Shown: piece after piece, positions 45,132 through 53,324 of the stretch
Layout of the letters: each line of letters starts with the position of its first letter
Position numbering within the stretch: the first letter of the stretch is position 1
Assembly: GCA_031430595.1 (NCBI GenBank)
Contig: JANPBU010000016.1
Span: forward strand, 1-64,000
Length of the DNA: 64,000 bases
DNA from: JANNBN01 sp031430595
Lineage (GTDB): Bacteria > Actinomycetota > Acidimicrobiia > Acidimicrobiales > JANYDT01
Direction: 5' to 3'
The notes under the pieces: model-generated
What the model saw: the letters and a program-made list of their open reading frames with translations, nothing else
Told to the model about the DNA's origin: nothing
The model's database searches: none
Position numbers and translations under genes: made by a program

Positions 45132-46565
45132 TTACAGGCCAAGTTTTTGATTGATCGTGGCCTGAGCGTCTTCGGCAGCTTTCTTCGGGTCTTTACCACC
45201 CGCGACACCGAGGAATGCATCTTCAACAGCGTTTCGTATATCGAGGTTGAGGAACTGGAACCGTGGAGCCAAGAAGACTCGCTTCTGAGCCCACACGCCG
45301 GTATCGAGAAGTTCCTTCTTCTGATACTTAACACCAACGACCGTCGAGTGCTGAGACGTTCCGTTCGCATACTTTTCAGCGTTTTCGGGCTGGCTGAGGA
45401 AATCAACAAACTTAATGGCAGCTGCCTGCTTCTTGGCATCTTTTTGGCGGGAGTTAACACCAACGATGAACGTCGCGTTGTAGATGCCTTCCCACTTCGG
45501 CGTGCTTCCCACAGCGTTCGTCAGAGGAACGTACAGCTGAAAATTGAGCTTCGGATTCAATTTGAGTGCTGGTCCCATTGAGAAGGTTCCGGTGGCAAGC
45601 ATAAGGGCCTTTTCTGACGCAAAGTCAGCCAATGCGCCGTCATCTTTGGTTGCCAGTGCGTTGTCTTGGAAGCAGTCTTCCGAAACGTCTTTGAACTGCT
45701 GAAGGGTGCGCACCAACCAAAAATCGGTGGCCTTTGCCTTGCCCGTGTCGATCAGCTCAAACGCATTGTCGGTCGGCGCGTTGTTCATGATCATGCCGTT
45801 CATCGATAGCTGTCCAGCGTTTCCACGAACACCGCCCGGCCATTCGATCGGCGTGATTCCCTTTGCTTTGACAGCCTGACAAAAGCGCTGCAAATCATTC
45901 ACGTTTTGCGGAAGCGTAAGCCCGAGGCGATTCAACAGGTCAACGTTTACCAACGGCATGTTGAAGACCAGTTGATACGGAAGACCGAGTTGCTTGTTTT
46001 CGTACTTGCCGGGGGCAATGAGATTCGGGTTGTAGTTCTTTACAAATGGCTGATTCGAAAGGTCAGCGAACACACTGCCCCCTGCGGCCTTAGCCATGTT
46101 AAAAAACTGAGCGCCGCGGAAGGCAGTAAATACGTCTGCAGGCTTACCATCAAGGATGTCCTGGAGGGCCTGAGCTTGATAGTCGGTCGAGTTCTTAATC
46201 GACTGTTCAACCTCAATGCCGGTCTTTGCTTTAAAGTCAGCGATCATTGTTTCGAGTACTGCTTTGTCTTCGGCACGCCAATGGAAGAACGTGATCTTGG
46301 TACCCTTAAGGTCGTCTGCAGCAGCGCCTTCATTCGATGCGCCATCAGCAGCGACGGCAGCAATCGTTGAAGCAGTTACAACAACTTTTCGGAAAACGAA
46401 CTTCGAGCCTTCCTTTTTGCAGACCAGGTTGCCAACCGTCTTATTGACCTGCTTCTTCGTGCACGCTCCACCATCTTTCGCAGTAGCAGCAAACGCCGGG
46501 GCCACGAGGCCAGTTGCGATGAGCGACGCAACTGCGCCACCAACGATAAGGTTCGTACGAATCAT
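45132..46565 (-). CDS. Extracellular carbohydrate-binding protein (family 1) with N-terminal Cys-pair module
   Basis: In this 477-residue protein a Sec signal (SLIATGLVAPAFAA) precedes a short module with one cysteine pair (GGACTKKQVNKTVGNLVCKK, residues ~31-50). The family-1 sugar-binding fold then begins at TKITFFHWRAEDKAVLETMI. Typical later features are FTAFRGAQFFNMAKAAGG and the C-terminal SQPENAEKYANGTSQHS. The signal sequence lacks a lipobox, so retention may rely on the N-terminal module. It leads the ABC transporter operon. AGGGGGA lies 5 nt upstream of the ATG. Confidence 0.92.
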   Translation of the reverse strand: MIRTNLIVGGAVASLIATGLVAPAFAATAKDGGACTKKQVNKTVGNLVCKKEGSKFVFRKVVVTASTIAAVAADGASNEGAAADDLKGTKITFFHWRAEDKAVLETMIADFKAKTGIEVEQSIKNSTDYQAQALQDILDGKPADVFTAFRGAQFFNMAKAAGGSVFADLSNQPFVKNYNPNLIAPGKYENKQLGLPYQLVFNMPLVNVDLLNRLGLTLPQNVNDLQRFCQAVKAKGITPIEWPGGVRGNAGQLSMNGMIMNNAPTDNAFELIDTGKAKATDFWLVRTLQQFKDVSEDCFQDNALATKDDGALADFASEKALMLATGTFSMGPALKLNPKLNFQLYVPLTNAVGSTPKWEGIYNATFIVGVNSRQKDAKKQAAAIKFVDFLSQPENAEKYANGTSQHSTVVGVKYQKKELLDTGVWAQKRVFLAPRFQFLNLDIRNAVEDAFLGVAGGKDPKKAAEDAQATINQKLGL

Positions 46566-46582
46566 GATTTCCCCCTGGAAAA

Positions 46583-46600
46583 GCCGGTCGGGAAACCGGC
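46583..46600 (-). promoter_or_regulatory. Inverted repeat in the sugar-transport operon leader
   Basis: GCCGGT (46583-46588) pairs with ACCGGC (46595-46600), 18 nt upstream of the binding-protein ATG. On the minus strand the hairpin is followed by TTTT. It could be a regulator's operator or a weak attenuator. Confidence 0.45.
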
Positions 46601-46695
46601 GCTATGACACTAGTAATTATTGTGGCTGCTGGTCGATCAATCGCTAGAAATACCCAGTTCAAAATCGATCGGCGCAGATCAATCAACGCAACCAA

Positions 46696-47214
46696 TCAAT
46701 GAGCTTCGATCAGGCCAGAATCAACCCACGAGAGGTGTTGCAATTCATGGCCGCCATTCGCCGCCAGTACACCTCCGATTGTGCCGTCACTCCACGGAGC
46801 GCCCGGGATAGTCGTGTCTAGTTGATCGTCAGTAAGTGTCTCGATGAACGCCAGTGTGTTGGCGCGAGCCGTCGTAAGGTCGCTCAGAAGTTCCTCAAGT
46901 CCACGATGTCTATGCTTCGCGATATGTGCTTCGTTGTCGCGATGCACCCCTGCCAAGATTTCCGGTCGCGTGGTTCCGGTGAACTTGATCGGTGATGCGT
47001 CACCCCCAATGGTTCGTTTGGCCATACCGAGGAACGCTTCTTCTATCCGTAACAAGTGGGCGAGGTGATCTTTGGGCGACCATTTATCGCCACCGTCGTG
47101 TTCGCTTTCGGTACATGGTTGAACCAACACATCTTCGGACATAGATCGGTAGCGGCGCTCTAGTTCGGCTCGTTGCGTAAACAGGGACTCGATGATTTTT
47201 GCTCGATCTCGCAT
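46696..47214 (-). CDS. DinB-superfamily protein
   Basis: This 172-residue helical-bundle protein has metal-site histidines in PKDHLAHLLRIEE (about residue 50) and GGHELQHLSW near the C-terminus, as in the DinB/mycothiol-dependent transferase superfamily. Helix 1 reads RAKIIESLFTQRAELERRY. Members include thiol-dependent S-transferases and uncharacterised stress proteins. The thiol used and the substrate are not evident. It stands alone upstream of the sugar-transport operon. Confidence 0.8.
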   Translation of the reverse strand: MRDRAKIIESLFTQRAELERRYRSMSEDVLVQPCTESEHDGGDKWSPKDHLAHLLRIEEAFLGMAKRTIGGDASPIKFTGTTRPEILAGVHRDNEAHIAKHRHRGLEELLSDLTTARANTLAFIETLTDDQLDTTIPGAPWSDGTIGGVLAANGGHELQHLSWVDSGLIEAH

Positions 47215-47320
47215 AAGTTTCGCAACCTAGGTCGAATACTGATTCCGAAGCCAACCCAAGATGAGCCAGGTTTGAAAAGCGACCGAACATACATTCGTTT
47301 TAGGTCAGAATAGGGTCATC

Positions 47321-47959
47321 ATGAACGAACACTCGTCCACTTCCAACCTCGCCGAAGTCGTTACTACCCACGCCTATCCAAATGTCGAAGCCATCATGCC
47401 TGCACCCGACGAAACGGCCAGCGTCGAGCCAGGCACGGCTGAACCGGCAGCGACTGAACCAACTGTGTCCGAACCAACTGTCGGCTCGGCTAAGAAACCC
47501 CGCGCTGCACGGGCCCCAAAACTACCAATCACGGCTGAAGCAAGTTCGGTAACGGCAATTGTTGAACGGGTAGTTCGACTCTCTACTCTCGACGAAGCAC
47601 ATACCGCTGCGCTCGGACGCCTCTTCAACATCACACTTCCCGATGAGCGCGTCGCTCGACTCACCCGGCTCACCGCCATCTCGTTGAGCCCAATCGGCAA
47701 CAGCTCAGCCGAGGCCCTGGCCATCGTTCTCAGCCTTGAGTCAGCAAACCTCATTCATGTTGGCGTTCAACTCGGACGTCTTGCGCCCACGGCACTACCC
47801 GACGTGTTCCGCTGTGCCCATGCGTTGACTGGCTCGACCGCCCCCAACCTGGCAAAGGGTGACCTGGCAGTGTTCGCCGTGGCCGACGTACTGGCAACCC
47901 TCACCACCGATGAATTTACGCTGGCTCGGGCGCTTCGAGAATCGTTGGCCTCCCAGTAA
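47321..47959 (+). CDS. Hypothetical protein with Glu/Pro/Thr-rich N-terminus
   Basis: The 212 residues comprise an acidic, proline-rich first third (AEPAATEPTVSEPTVG), a basic hinge (KKPRAARAPKLP), and a C-terminal helical domain of about 140 residues (ERVVRLSTLDEAHTAALGRLF; ALAIVLSLESANLIHVGVQL). There is no signal or membrane helix. The family is not recognised. A TAGGGT box lies only 4 nt upstream of the ATG, too close for a clean leaderless start. Confidence 0.6.
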   Translation: MNEHSSTSNLAEVVTTHAYPNVEAIMPAPDETASVEPGTAEPAATEPTVSEPTVGSAKKPRAARAPKLPITAEASSVTAIVERVVRLSTLDEAHTAALGRLFNITLPDERVARLTRLTAISLSPIGNSSAEALAIVLSLESANLIHVGVQLGRLAPTALPDVFRCAHALTGSTAPNLAKGDLAVFAVADVLATLTTDEFTLARALRESLASQ

Positions 47960-47995
47960 GCCGAGCGAGCCAATCACCCCCAATAAGCGGTCATA

Positions 47996-48259
47996 CTACT
48001 TTCGATGCTGGCCAACGAGCCAGCATGCCCGGTGCCAATGACGGCGTAGGTCGGTGGCAGCTTTTGGAACCACCACGATGTGGGCGACGCCTTTCCAAAT
48101 CTCTTGGTCGCATCCGGGGCACCGATACACCTTGAGCGCTCGCGATGGCGGAACCGACCTGACATCGTGCTCGTCATCGCCCTGAATCACAACCGGTGCG
48201 GCACGCGGAGGTTCGATCGCTGTTTGAGACTGCTTTTTCTTGGCATACGCGGACGGCAT
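47996..48259 (-). CDS. Small zinc-ribbon-like protein
   Basis: This 87-residue protein has a basic N-terminus (YAKKKQSQ) and a metal-binding pattern, YRCPGCDQEI followed by RRHWHRACW, which gives a CxxC...HxxxC site. Similar short proteins with VYRCPGC...HWHxxC are common in Actinobacteria, sometimes labelled ATP/GTP-binding without evidence (from memory). The ribosome-binding site (AGGGG) is inside the last codons of the upstream oxidoreductase gene, so translation is probably coupled. Confidence 0.72.
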   Translation of the reverse strand: MPSAYAKKKQSQTAIEPPRAAPVVIQGDDEHDVRSVPPSRALKVYRCPGCDQEIWKGVAHIVVVPKAATDLRRHWHRACWLVGQHRK

Positions 48260-48264
48260 TGCAA

Positions 48265-49497
48265 CTACCCCTGCGGCAAAAGCTCTGACAAATCAACCGG
48301 TCGCCGCTCGTCGATGCTTCGATGCGCGGCAAGGCCAACAGCGACTGACCAGAGGCCATCTTCAGGTTGCACATCAGCGACCCCACCCACACGAATCGCT
48401 TCGGCAAACGATAGGTGCTCAAGGTAACTCGAGCCGTGATGAAACCCATCATGGCGAACCCTCGCATCATGAGATGCATCGACCTCAGTAATCACACCGG
48501 GCTGCGGATATCCATTTTTGAGAGGGCTTCGCTTGCCGGTGCGAACCATACCGGTCGGTATGAACGCCTCAACTTTTCCTTCGCTGCCGGTTGCGGCCAA
48601 TTCCTGCTCGTTCACACTCGCTTCAGCGAACATACAGAGGTCGAGCATCGCTCGCACACCATTCGAATACTCAACAATCACATACGCGTTGTCGAGAATA
48701 TCGGGAACCTCACCGGCGGGGTTGCCCGGGTACCGCTCGTCTTGATGATTGACGTCAGACCCACCGCTTGCGATCACCCGAACAGGCCGAGCACCACTGT
48801 CGTGCCTGCGCACCACCAAATTCATGAGGTCAAAAAAGTGACAGCACTTTTCCACCAGGGTTCCGCCGGTATTGATCGAGAACCGATTCCAATCACCCAC
48901 CTTTGGAAGAAACGGAAAACGATGTTCACGAATCGAAATCATTTTAAGCTCACCTACGGTCTTCGGAATTTCTTCCAAGAAACGTGCTACCGGCGGCATG
49001 AACCGATACTCAAGACCAACCCATACGACACCCCGATGCTGCGCAGCTAGTGAGACGATGCGCTTCGTATCTTCAATGGTTGTGCAGAGCGGCTTCTCGA
49101 CAAGAACATGCAGCTCGGGATAGTTCACGAACAGATGATCGAGGATGCCAGCATGCGTCACATTCGGAGTCGCAATAACCACCGCGTCGCATCGCCCGCT
49201 CGCCATCAACTCCTCAGCTGTCGAAAAGACAACGGGCGGCTCACCACTTTGAGCCTCGCCCGGGACTACGTTATCCACCGGCTTTGACCCGCCCGAACTG
49301 ACCTGTTCTCCGGCTAGTTCAGCCAATGACAATTGAATCGAGGGCCCATGCGGGTCAGCCAAAGCTGACACTCGAACACCTTCGAGCGCCATGATGTTGC
49401 GAATATGTTCGCGGCCCATCATTCCGGCCCCGATGATCCCGTAACGCAAGTTTTTCCCAGACTGCGTGTCGGGCGACGGAACTTCGTTCTGATTCAT
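48265..49497 (-). CDS. Gfo/Idh/MocA family oxidoreductase
   Basis: This 410-residue NAD(P)-binding enzyme has the Rossmann motif YGIIGAGMMGREHIRNI (from about residue 18), the catalytic-region motif EKPLCTTIEDTKRI with the conserved EKP, and a C-terminal alpha/beta domain containing GGTLVEKCCHFFDLMN. Family members oxidise or reduce sugars, inositols or related metabolites. The substrate is unassigned. ATG 49497 is supported by TACCGT ending 7 nt upstream. It diverges from an aldo-keto reductase gene. Confidence 0.9.
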   Translation of the reverse strand: MNQNEVPSPDTQSGKNLRYGIIGAGMMGREHIRNIMALEGVRVSALADPHGPSIQLSLAELAGEQVSSGGSKPVDNVVPGEAQSGEPPVVFSTAEELMASGRCDAVVIATPNVTHAGILDHLFVNYPELHVLVEKPLCTTIEDTKRIVSLAAQHRGVVWVGLEYRFMPPVARFLEEIPKTVGELKMISIREHRFPFLPKVGDWNRFSINTGGTLVEKCCHFFDLMNLVVRRHDSGARPVRVIASGGSDVNHQDERYPGNPAGEVPDILDNAYVIVEYSNGVRAMLDLCMFAEASVNEQELAATGSEGKVEAFIPTGMVRTGKRSPLKNGYPQPGVITEVDASHDARVRHDGFHHGSSYLEHLSFAEAIRVGGVADVQPEDGLWSVAVGLAAHRSIDERRPVDLSELLPQG

Positions 49498-49504
49498 AGC
49501 ACTG

Positions 49505-49510
49505 ACGGTA
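49505..49510 (-). promoter_or_regulatory. -10 box (TACCGT) of leaderless Gfo/Idh/MocA gene
   Basis: It ends 7 nt before ATG 49497 on the minus strand. The opposing AKR promoter box is 31 bases away. Confidence 0.45.
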
Positions 49511-49540
49511 CATCGAGTGGTTGAGGTCAACGTGGCTCGC

Positions 49541-49546
49541 TAACGT
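49541..49546 (+). promoter_or_regulatory. -10 box (TAACGT) of leaderless aldo-keto reductase operon
   Basis: It ends 6 nt before GTG 49553. An ATG two bases upstream is followed at once by a stop, so GTG is the start. Confidence 0.45.
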
Positions 49547-49552
49547 ATAGAT

Positions 49553-50464
49553 GTGATCACTAGGGAACTTGGCTCAAGCGGAATCGACATCGGAGCTATC
49601 GCGTTTGGTTGCTGGCGCTTCGGCGGCACCGATGTTGCAACCGCGAGGGCCCGCATCGAAACGGCCCTGGAATGCGGCATGACCCTCATCGATACTGCCG
49701 ATGTGTACGGCCTCGACAACAACTGCCCGTGGGGAGCGGCCGAAGACTTACTCGGTCAGGTCCTCGCTGATGCCCCATCTCTCCGTTCACAAATGGTGTT
49801 GGCGACCAAAGGCGGAATTCACCTTGGCCCAACCCACCAAGGCCAAACTGGCCTTGGTGTGCCCTACGAGTCAAGCGCAGAGTGGCTCACGCACGCTGTC
49901 GACGAGTCACTGCGACGGCTACGTACCGACGTGATCGACCTGTACCAAATTCATCGACCCGACCTTCTCGCGCACCCGGCTGAAGTTGCCGAGACGCTCA
50001 GCGGGCTGGTTCATTCCGGAAAAGTCCGTTTCCTCGGGGTATCGAACTATTCGGCGTCGCAACTTCAAGCGCTCATCGCACACCTCGAGATTCCGCTGGT
50101 TACTGTTCAACCCGAATTCTCCATCGCCCAGTGCAGCCCGATTGATGACGGGGTTTTCGATGTCGCAATGACGCATTCACTCACACCGCTTGCGTGGAGT
50201 CCGCTTGCTGGAGGGCGCCTCGTCAACGACGAGCAGGGCATGGCCGGGGTGCACGCCGTGATGGATGAACTCGCCGAAACCCATTCCACAACTCGAACTG
50301 GGATTGCTTTGGCGTTTGTGCTCGCCCACCCCGCTGGGGTCATTCCGATTATTGGAACCGGCAACCTTAACCGAATTAAAGCATCGGCCGCTGCCGTTGA
50401 CGTGAAACTCAATAAGGCTGAGTGTTACCGGCTCATTGCAGCTTCAGGTCGGGTACTTCCATGA
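49553..50464 (+). CDS. Aldo/keto reductase
   Basis: This 303-residue (alpha/beta)8-barrel NADPH-dependent oxidoreductase has the family start RELGSSGIDIGAIAFGCWRFGG, the active site MTLIDTADVYGLDN (Asp, Tyr) with a lysine in VLATKGG, and the DLYQIHRPD strand. The C-terminal VIPIIGTGNLNRI segment binds the cofactor. It resembles AKR11/12-type (YdhF/YhdN-like) reductases with unknown carbonyl substrates. It is the first gene of a three-gene operon with ATGA overlaps. Confidence 0.92.
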   Translation: MITRELGSSGIDIGAIAFGCWRFGGTDVATARARIETALECGMTLIDTADVYGLDNNCPWGAAEDLLGQVLADAPSLRSQMVLATKGGIHLGPTHQGQTGLGVPYESSAEWLTHAVDESLRRLRTDVIDLYQIHRPDLLAHPAEVAETLSGLVHSGKVRFLGVSNYSASQLQALIAHLEIPLVTVQPEFSIAQCSPIDDGVFDVAMTHSLTPLAWSPLAGGRLVNDEQGMAGVHAVMDELAETHSTTRTGIALAFVLAHPAGVIPIIGTGNLNRIKASAAAVDVKLNKAECYRLIAASGRVLP

Positions 50465-51600
50465 CCTCTGAAGTTGCCTGGTTCTCGGCGCTCTGTGACG
50501 ATGACTACGAGTTTCTCGGGGTGCCTGACGCCACGCTTCGAAGCTCGTTCGCTCATTGCGGAGATATTGTTCGCCGAGCAGAAGCGAACGGTTTCGACAA
50601 CGTTTTACTTCCGTCTGGCTACGACCTTGGCATTGACGCAAATGCCTTTGCCGCCGGAATATCGGCGAGCACGTCGAACATCAACCTGTTACTTGCGATT
50701 CGCTGCGCCGAGATGTGGCCACCTCAACTCGCCCGACAGTTGGCAACCATCGACCAGATGTTGGGCGGAAGGCTCACGATCAACATCATTTCTTCCGATC
50801 TGCCCGGTGCGCCTGTTGCGAGCAGACCTCGCTATGCGCGTAGTACCGAGGTGATGTTCATTCTTCGACGGCTACTCAACGGCGAACACGTTGATCTGGA
50901 CGGTGAGTTTTATCAACTTCACCTCGATCCGCCGAAGGCTTCGACCGTAAGCGGCAAGTGTCCACCTTTCTATTTTGGTGGCCTGTCAGAAGACGCCCGT
51001 GAGTGCGCAGCAACCGATGCCGACGTATACCTGATGTGGCCAGACACCATGCCCGAAGTCGCCTCGATCATGAAGGATATGTCGAATCGTGCTGCTGCGA
51101 AAGACCGGTCGATGAAGTTCGGATACCGAGCCCATGTGGTGGTTCGAGAGACCGAAGCACTAGCTCGCGACGCAGCCAACCGATTGCTTTCACATCTCGA
51201 TGACGAAGCGGGTGCGGCCATCCGAGCTAGAAGCCTTGATTCGCAGTCGGCCGGGGTGCGTCGCCAGTCAGAGCTTCGAGAATCTGCTGCCGGCACCGGA
51301 TCAGACGGGTATGTCGAAGAAAACCTATGGACCGGAATTGGACGAGCCCGGTCGGGTTGCGGTGCAGCGATCGTTGGCGACCCCGATCAGGTACTCGCCA
51401 AGCTGCGCGCATACGAAGCGATGGGAATTTCTGCGTTCATTCTTTCGGGGTACCCCCACGAACAAGAGTGTGATCTTTTCGCTCGATATGTGCTTCCCCA
51501 TTTCGACCACGCCAAGATACATAACCCTCAGACTTCCGGTCGGGCAATGGAACTATGTTCGGACTCAGCCCAATCTGCACCCGCCAAGGTTGAACCATGA
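50461..51600 (+). CDS. LLM-class flavin-dependent monooxygenase (SsuD-like)
   Basis: The ATG at 50461 overlaps the preceding stop (ATGA), giving 379 residues. It is a luciferase-like TIM barrel: IVRRAEANGFDNVLLPSGYD, then NLLLAIRCAEMWPPQLARQLATIDQMLGGRLTIN, and GKCPPFYFGGLSEDAREC. These match FMNH2-dependent alkanesulfonate monooxygenases (SsuD), which release sulfite from sulfonates. No flavin reductase or sulfonate transporter is adjacent, so the true substrate is open. Confidence 0.9.
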   Translation: MTSEVAWFSALCDDDYEFLGVPDATLRSSFAHCGDIVRRAEANGFDNVLLPSGYDLGIDANAFAAGISASTSNINLLLAIRCAEMWPPQLARQLATIDQMLGGRLTINIISSDLPGAPVASRPRYARSTEVMFILRRLLNGEHVDLDGEFYQLHLDPPKASTVSGKCPPFYFGGLSEDARECAATDADVYLMWPDTMPEVASIMKDMSNRAAAKDRSMKFGYRAHVVVRETEALARDAANRLLSHLDDEAGAAIRARSLDSQSAGVRRQSELRESAAGTGSDGYVEENLWTGIGRARSGCGAAIVGDPDQVLAKLRAYEAMGISAFILSGYPHEQECDLFARYVLPHFDHAKIHNPQTSGRAMELCSDSAQSAPAKVEP

Positions 51601-52211
51601 CAACGAGCACACTTCACTGGTCAGATACCAACGTCGAAATTCACAAAGTAGTTGTTGGTCCGTACGACAACAACGTGTTCGTGGTTCGTTGCCGAGCAAC
51701 GGGCGAAGCCATGTTGATCGATGCAGCTGACGAACACGAACAGTTGTTGATGCTGTGCCAAACCCTCGGCGTTCGCAGAGTTGTTGAAACACACGGGCAT
51801 TGGGATCACATCCAGGCCGTGAGCCAGATACGAGATGCCGGTTATGAAGTATCGGTAACCCACGCCGACGCTCACATGCTGCCAAGCTACGACCTCATTT
51901 TGGAAGACGAACAAACGATTGAAGTTGGAAAGTTACGCATAGAGACGATCACAACACCGGGCCACACCAAAGGCTCGATCTGTTTCCGCGTGTGCGACAC
52001 CCCGTTGCTGTTTTCGGGCGACACTCTGTTTCCAGGGGGCCCTGGGGCTACCAAATTCGAAGGAAGCAGTTTCACTGAGATCATTGAGTCGATTGATCGC
52101 CGGTTGTTTACCCTCGATGCTTCAACGATTGTTTTGCCGGGGCACGGCACCGACACCACCATTGGCCAAGAGCGACCAAGCCTGCAGTCGTGGGTTGACC
52201 GCGGCTGGTAG
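51597..52211 (+). CDS. Metallo-beta-lactamase-fold hydrolase
   Basis: This 204-residue enzyme has the metal motif THGHWDHIQAV (H66, H68, D70, H71), further ligands in TTPGHTKGSI and LFSGDTLFPGG, and the final histidine in VLPGHGTDT. The size and layout resemble glyoxalase II/YcbL-like hydrolases of thioesters. It overlaps the monooxygenase gene by ATGA and ends the operon. Confidence 0.92.
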   Translation: MTTSTLHWSDTNVEIHKVVVGPYDNNVFVVRCRATGEAMLIDAADEHEQLLMLCQTLGVRRVVETHGHWDHIQAVSQIRDAGYEVSVTHADAHMLPSYDLILEDEQTIEVGKLRIETITTPGHTKGSICFRVCDTPLLFSGDTLFPGGPGATKFEGSSFTEIIESIDRRLFTLDASTIVLPGHGTDTTIGQERPSLQSWVDRGW

Positions 52212-52239
52212 CCACCCCCGCTGCGCTCCACGAACTCGC

Positions 52240-52605
52240 CTATGAGGCGACTGAGAGTACCTCTATGTCGTCGACCTCGTCTTGAGTACTCACTGCAGTT
52301 GCAGCACGTCCTCGGTTGCGACCGGCAGCACGACGGTTAGCCGCCCGCCACTGTCGACGCAAAACCCGGCGCTCGTCTTCGGTGGTGCCGCCCCACACGC
52401 CATATTCCTGATTGGTCGTGACTGCAAATTCAAGACAGAAGTCTTTCGATGGGCAAGTCACGCAATGCGATTTCGCAATTTCGATTTGATCGACAGCTTG
52501 CCCGGTGACACCAATCGGAAAGAAAAGTTCAGGGTTGAGGTCTCGGCAAGTGGCGTCTTTGCGCCAATCGAATTCGTTCCAACGGTCTTGCAACATGGTG
52601 AGCAT
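52240..52605 (-). CDS. WhiB-family iron-sulfur transcription regulator
   Basis: This 121-residue protein has four cluster cysteines (C20, C48, C51, C57), the GVWGG turn (69-73) and a basic C-terminal stretch (RRVLRRQWRAANRRAAGRNRGRAA) for DNA contact. WhiB-like proteins bind a [4Fe-4S] cluster and work with the principal sigma factor; the family is confined to Actinobacteria and their phages. The spacing CxxCxxxxxC and an N-terminal RWNEFDWRKDATC recall WhiB1/WhiB2 types, but I do not assign a paralogue. The ATG at 52605 has GGGAG 8 nt upstream. Confidence 0.95.
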   Translation of the reverse strand: MLTMLQDRWNEFDWRKDATCRDLNPELFFPIGVTGQAVDQIEIAKSHCVTCPSKDFCLEFAVTTNQEYGVWGGTTEDERRVLRRQWRAANRRAAGRNRGRAATAVSTQDEVDDIEVLSVAS

Positions 52606-52834
52606 TGGAAAATCTCCCGGAGGGTAGGTGTTGAAAAATGGCTATGGCTCGTGCGGGTGATGATGCCAGGCCGGTCAGTGCCCCAAGTAGCGAGCACCTG
52701 CCGTATGGTTTGTGTCAATCAACAAGGGTGAACATTTTCGCCACTCTACGTGGTCGAATTTTGACCCCTCGAAACCTGTCTTTCAGGCCCATGTCGTACT
52801 TTACCGACCGGTCAAGAGACTGCAAGGGGCAATC

Positions 52835-53305
52835 ATGACAATCGACCCAACCGATAGTATCCATCTTTCACACAGTCCGGGTTCGAGACAACGGTCACCG
52901 CGGCCTCTTGCACCCGATGCGATCGTTTTGAAAGCCGATGAGCGGCCTATTTGGCCCCAACCGTTCCATACCGGTGACCTGCCCGACACCCCTGAACGCC
53001 ACCGGCGCCTTCCGGCGAGTGGATGGGTCGAGTCACCGCTGGCGTTACGCAATCTGGGGGTCGACCTGGGTTACGACGTCGTCCATTACGTTCGCCGTAT
53101 CGGAAATTGGTTCCTTTGGAGATCCGGTCCCGCCACTGACGGTGATGCCCGGTACGGTGCAATCGATGCTCGAACTGCGGGGCCAGCGAGCACGGTCGTC
53201 ACGTTTCGCCTTTTTGCCGACGGAGTGGGTCAAGGCCATGGGCCTGACGATTCAGAACACACCCGATTTCGGACCTGGAAAGAATCGTTACGTGATGCGC
53301 CCTGA
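52835..53305 (+). CDS. Hypothetical protein divergent from whiB
   Basis: The ATG at 52835, with AGGGG six nt upstream, gives 156 residues; the longer frame reads through the whiB promoter region. The protein is soluble, with a Pro/His-rich N-terminus and a C-terminal domain (DVVHYVRRIGNWFLWRSGPA; TVVTFRLFADGVGQGHGPDD). No family is recognised. Divergence from a WhiB regulator could mean shared control. Confidence 0.65.
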   Translation: MTIDPTDSIHLSHSPGSRQRSPRPLAPDAIVLKADERPIWPQPFHTGDLPDTPERHRRLPASGWVESPLALRNLGVDLGYDVVHYVRRIGNWFLWRSGPATDGDARYGAIDARTAGPASTVVTFRLFADGVGQGHGPDDSEHTRFRTWKESLRDAP

Positions 53306-53324
53306 TTTGCTCCCCAGCTCAGGT

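Noticed and set aside
43234..46565. Linking the sugar ABC transporter and the GH44 enzyme into one utilisation locus
   Set aside because: They are about 7 kb apart with unrelated genes on both strands between them; only a loose functional link is possible.
48415..49050. Plus-strand open frame of 211 codons opposite the Gfo/Idh/MocA gene
   Set aside because: The minus-strand protein has clear Rossmann and EKP motifs; the plus-strand product shows none.
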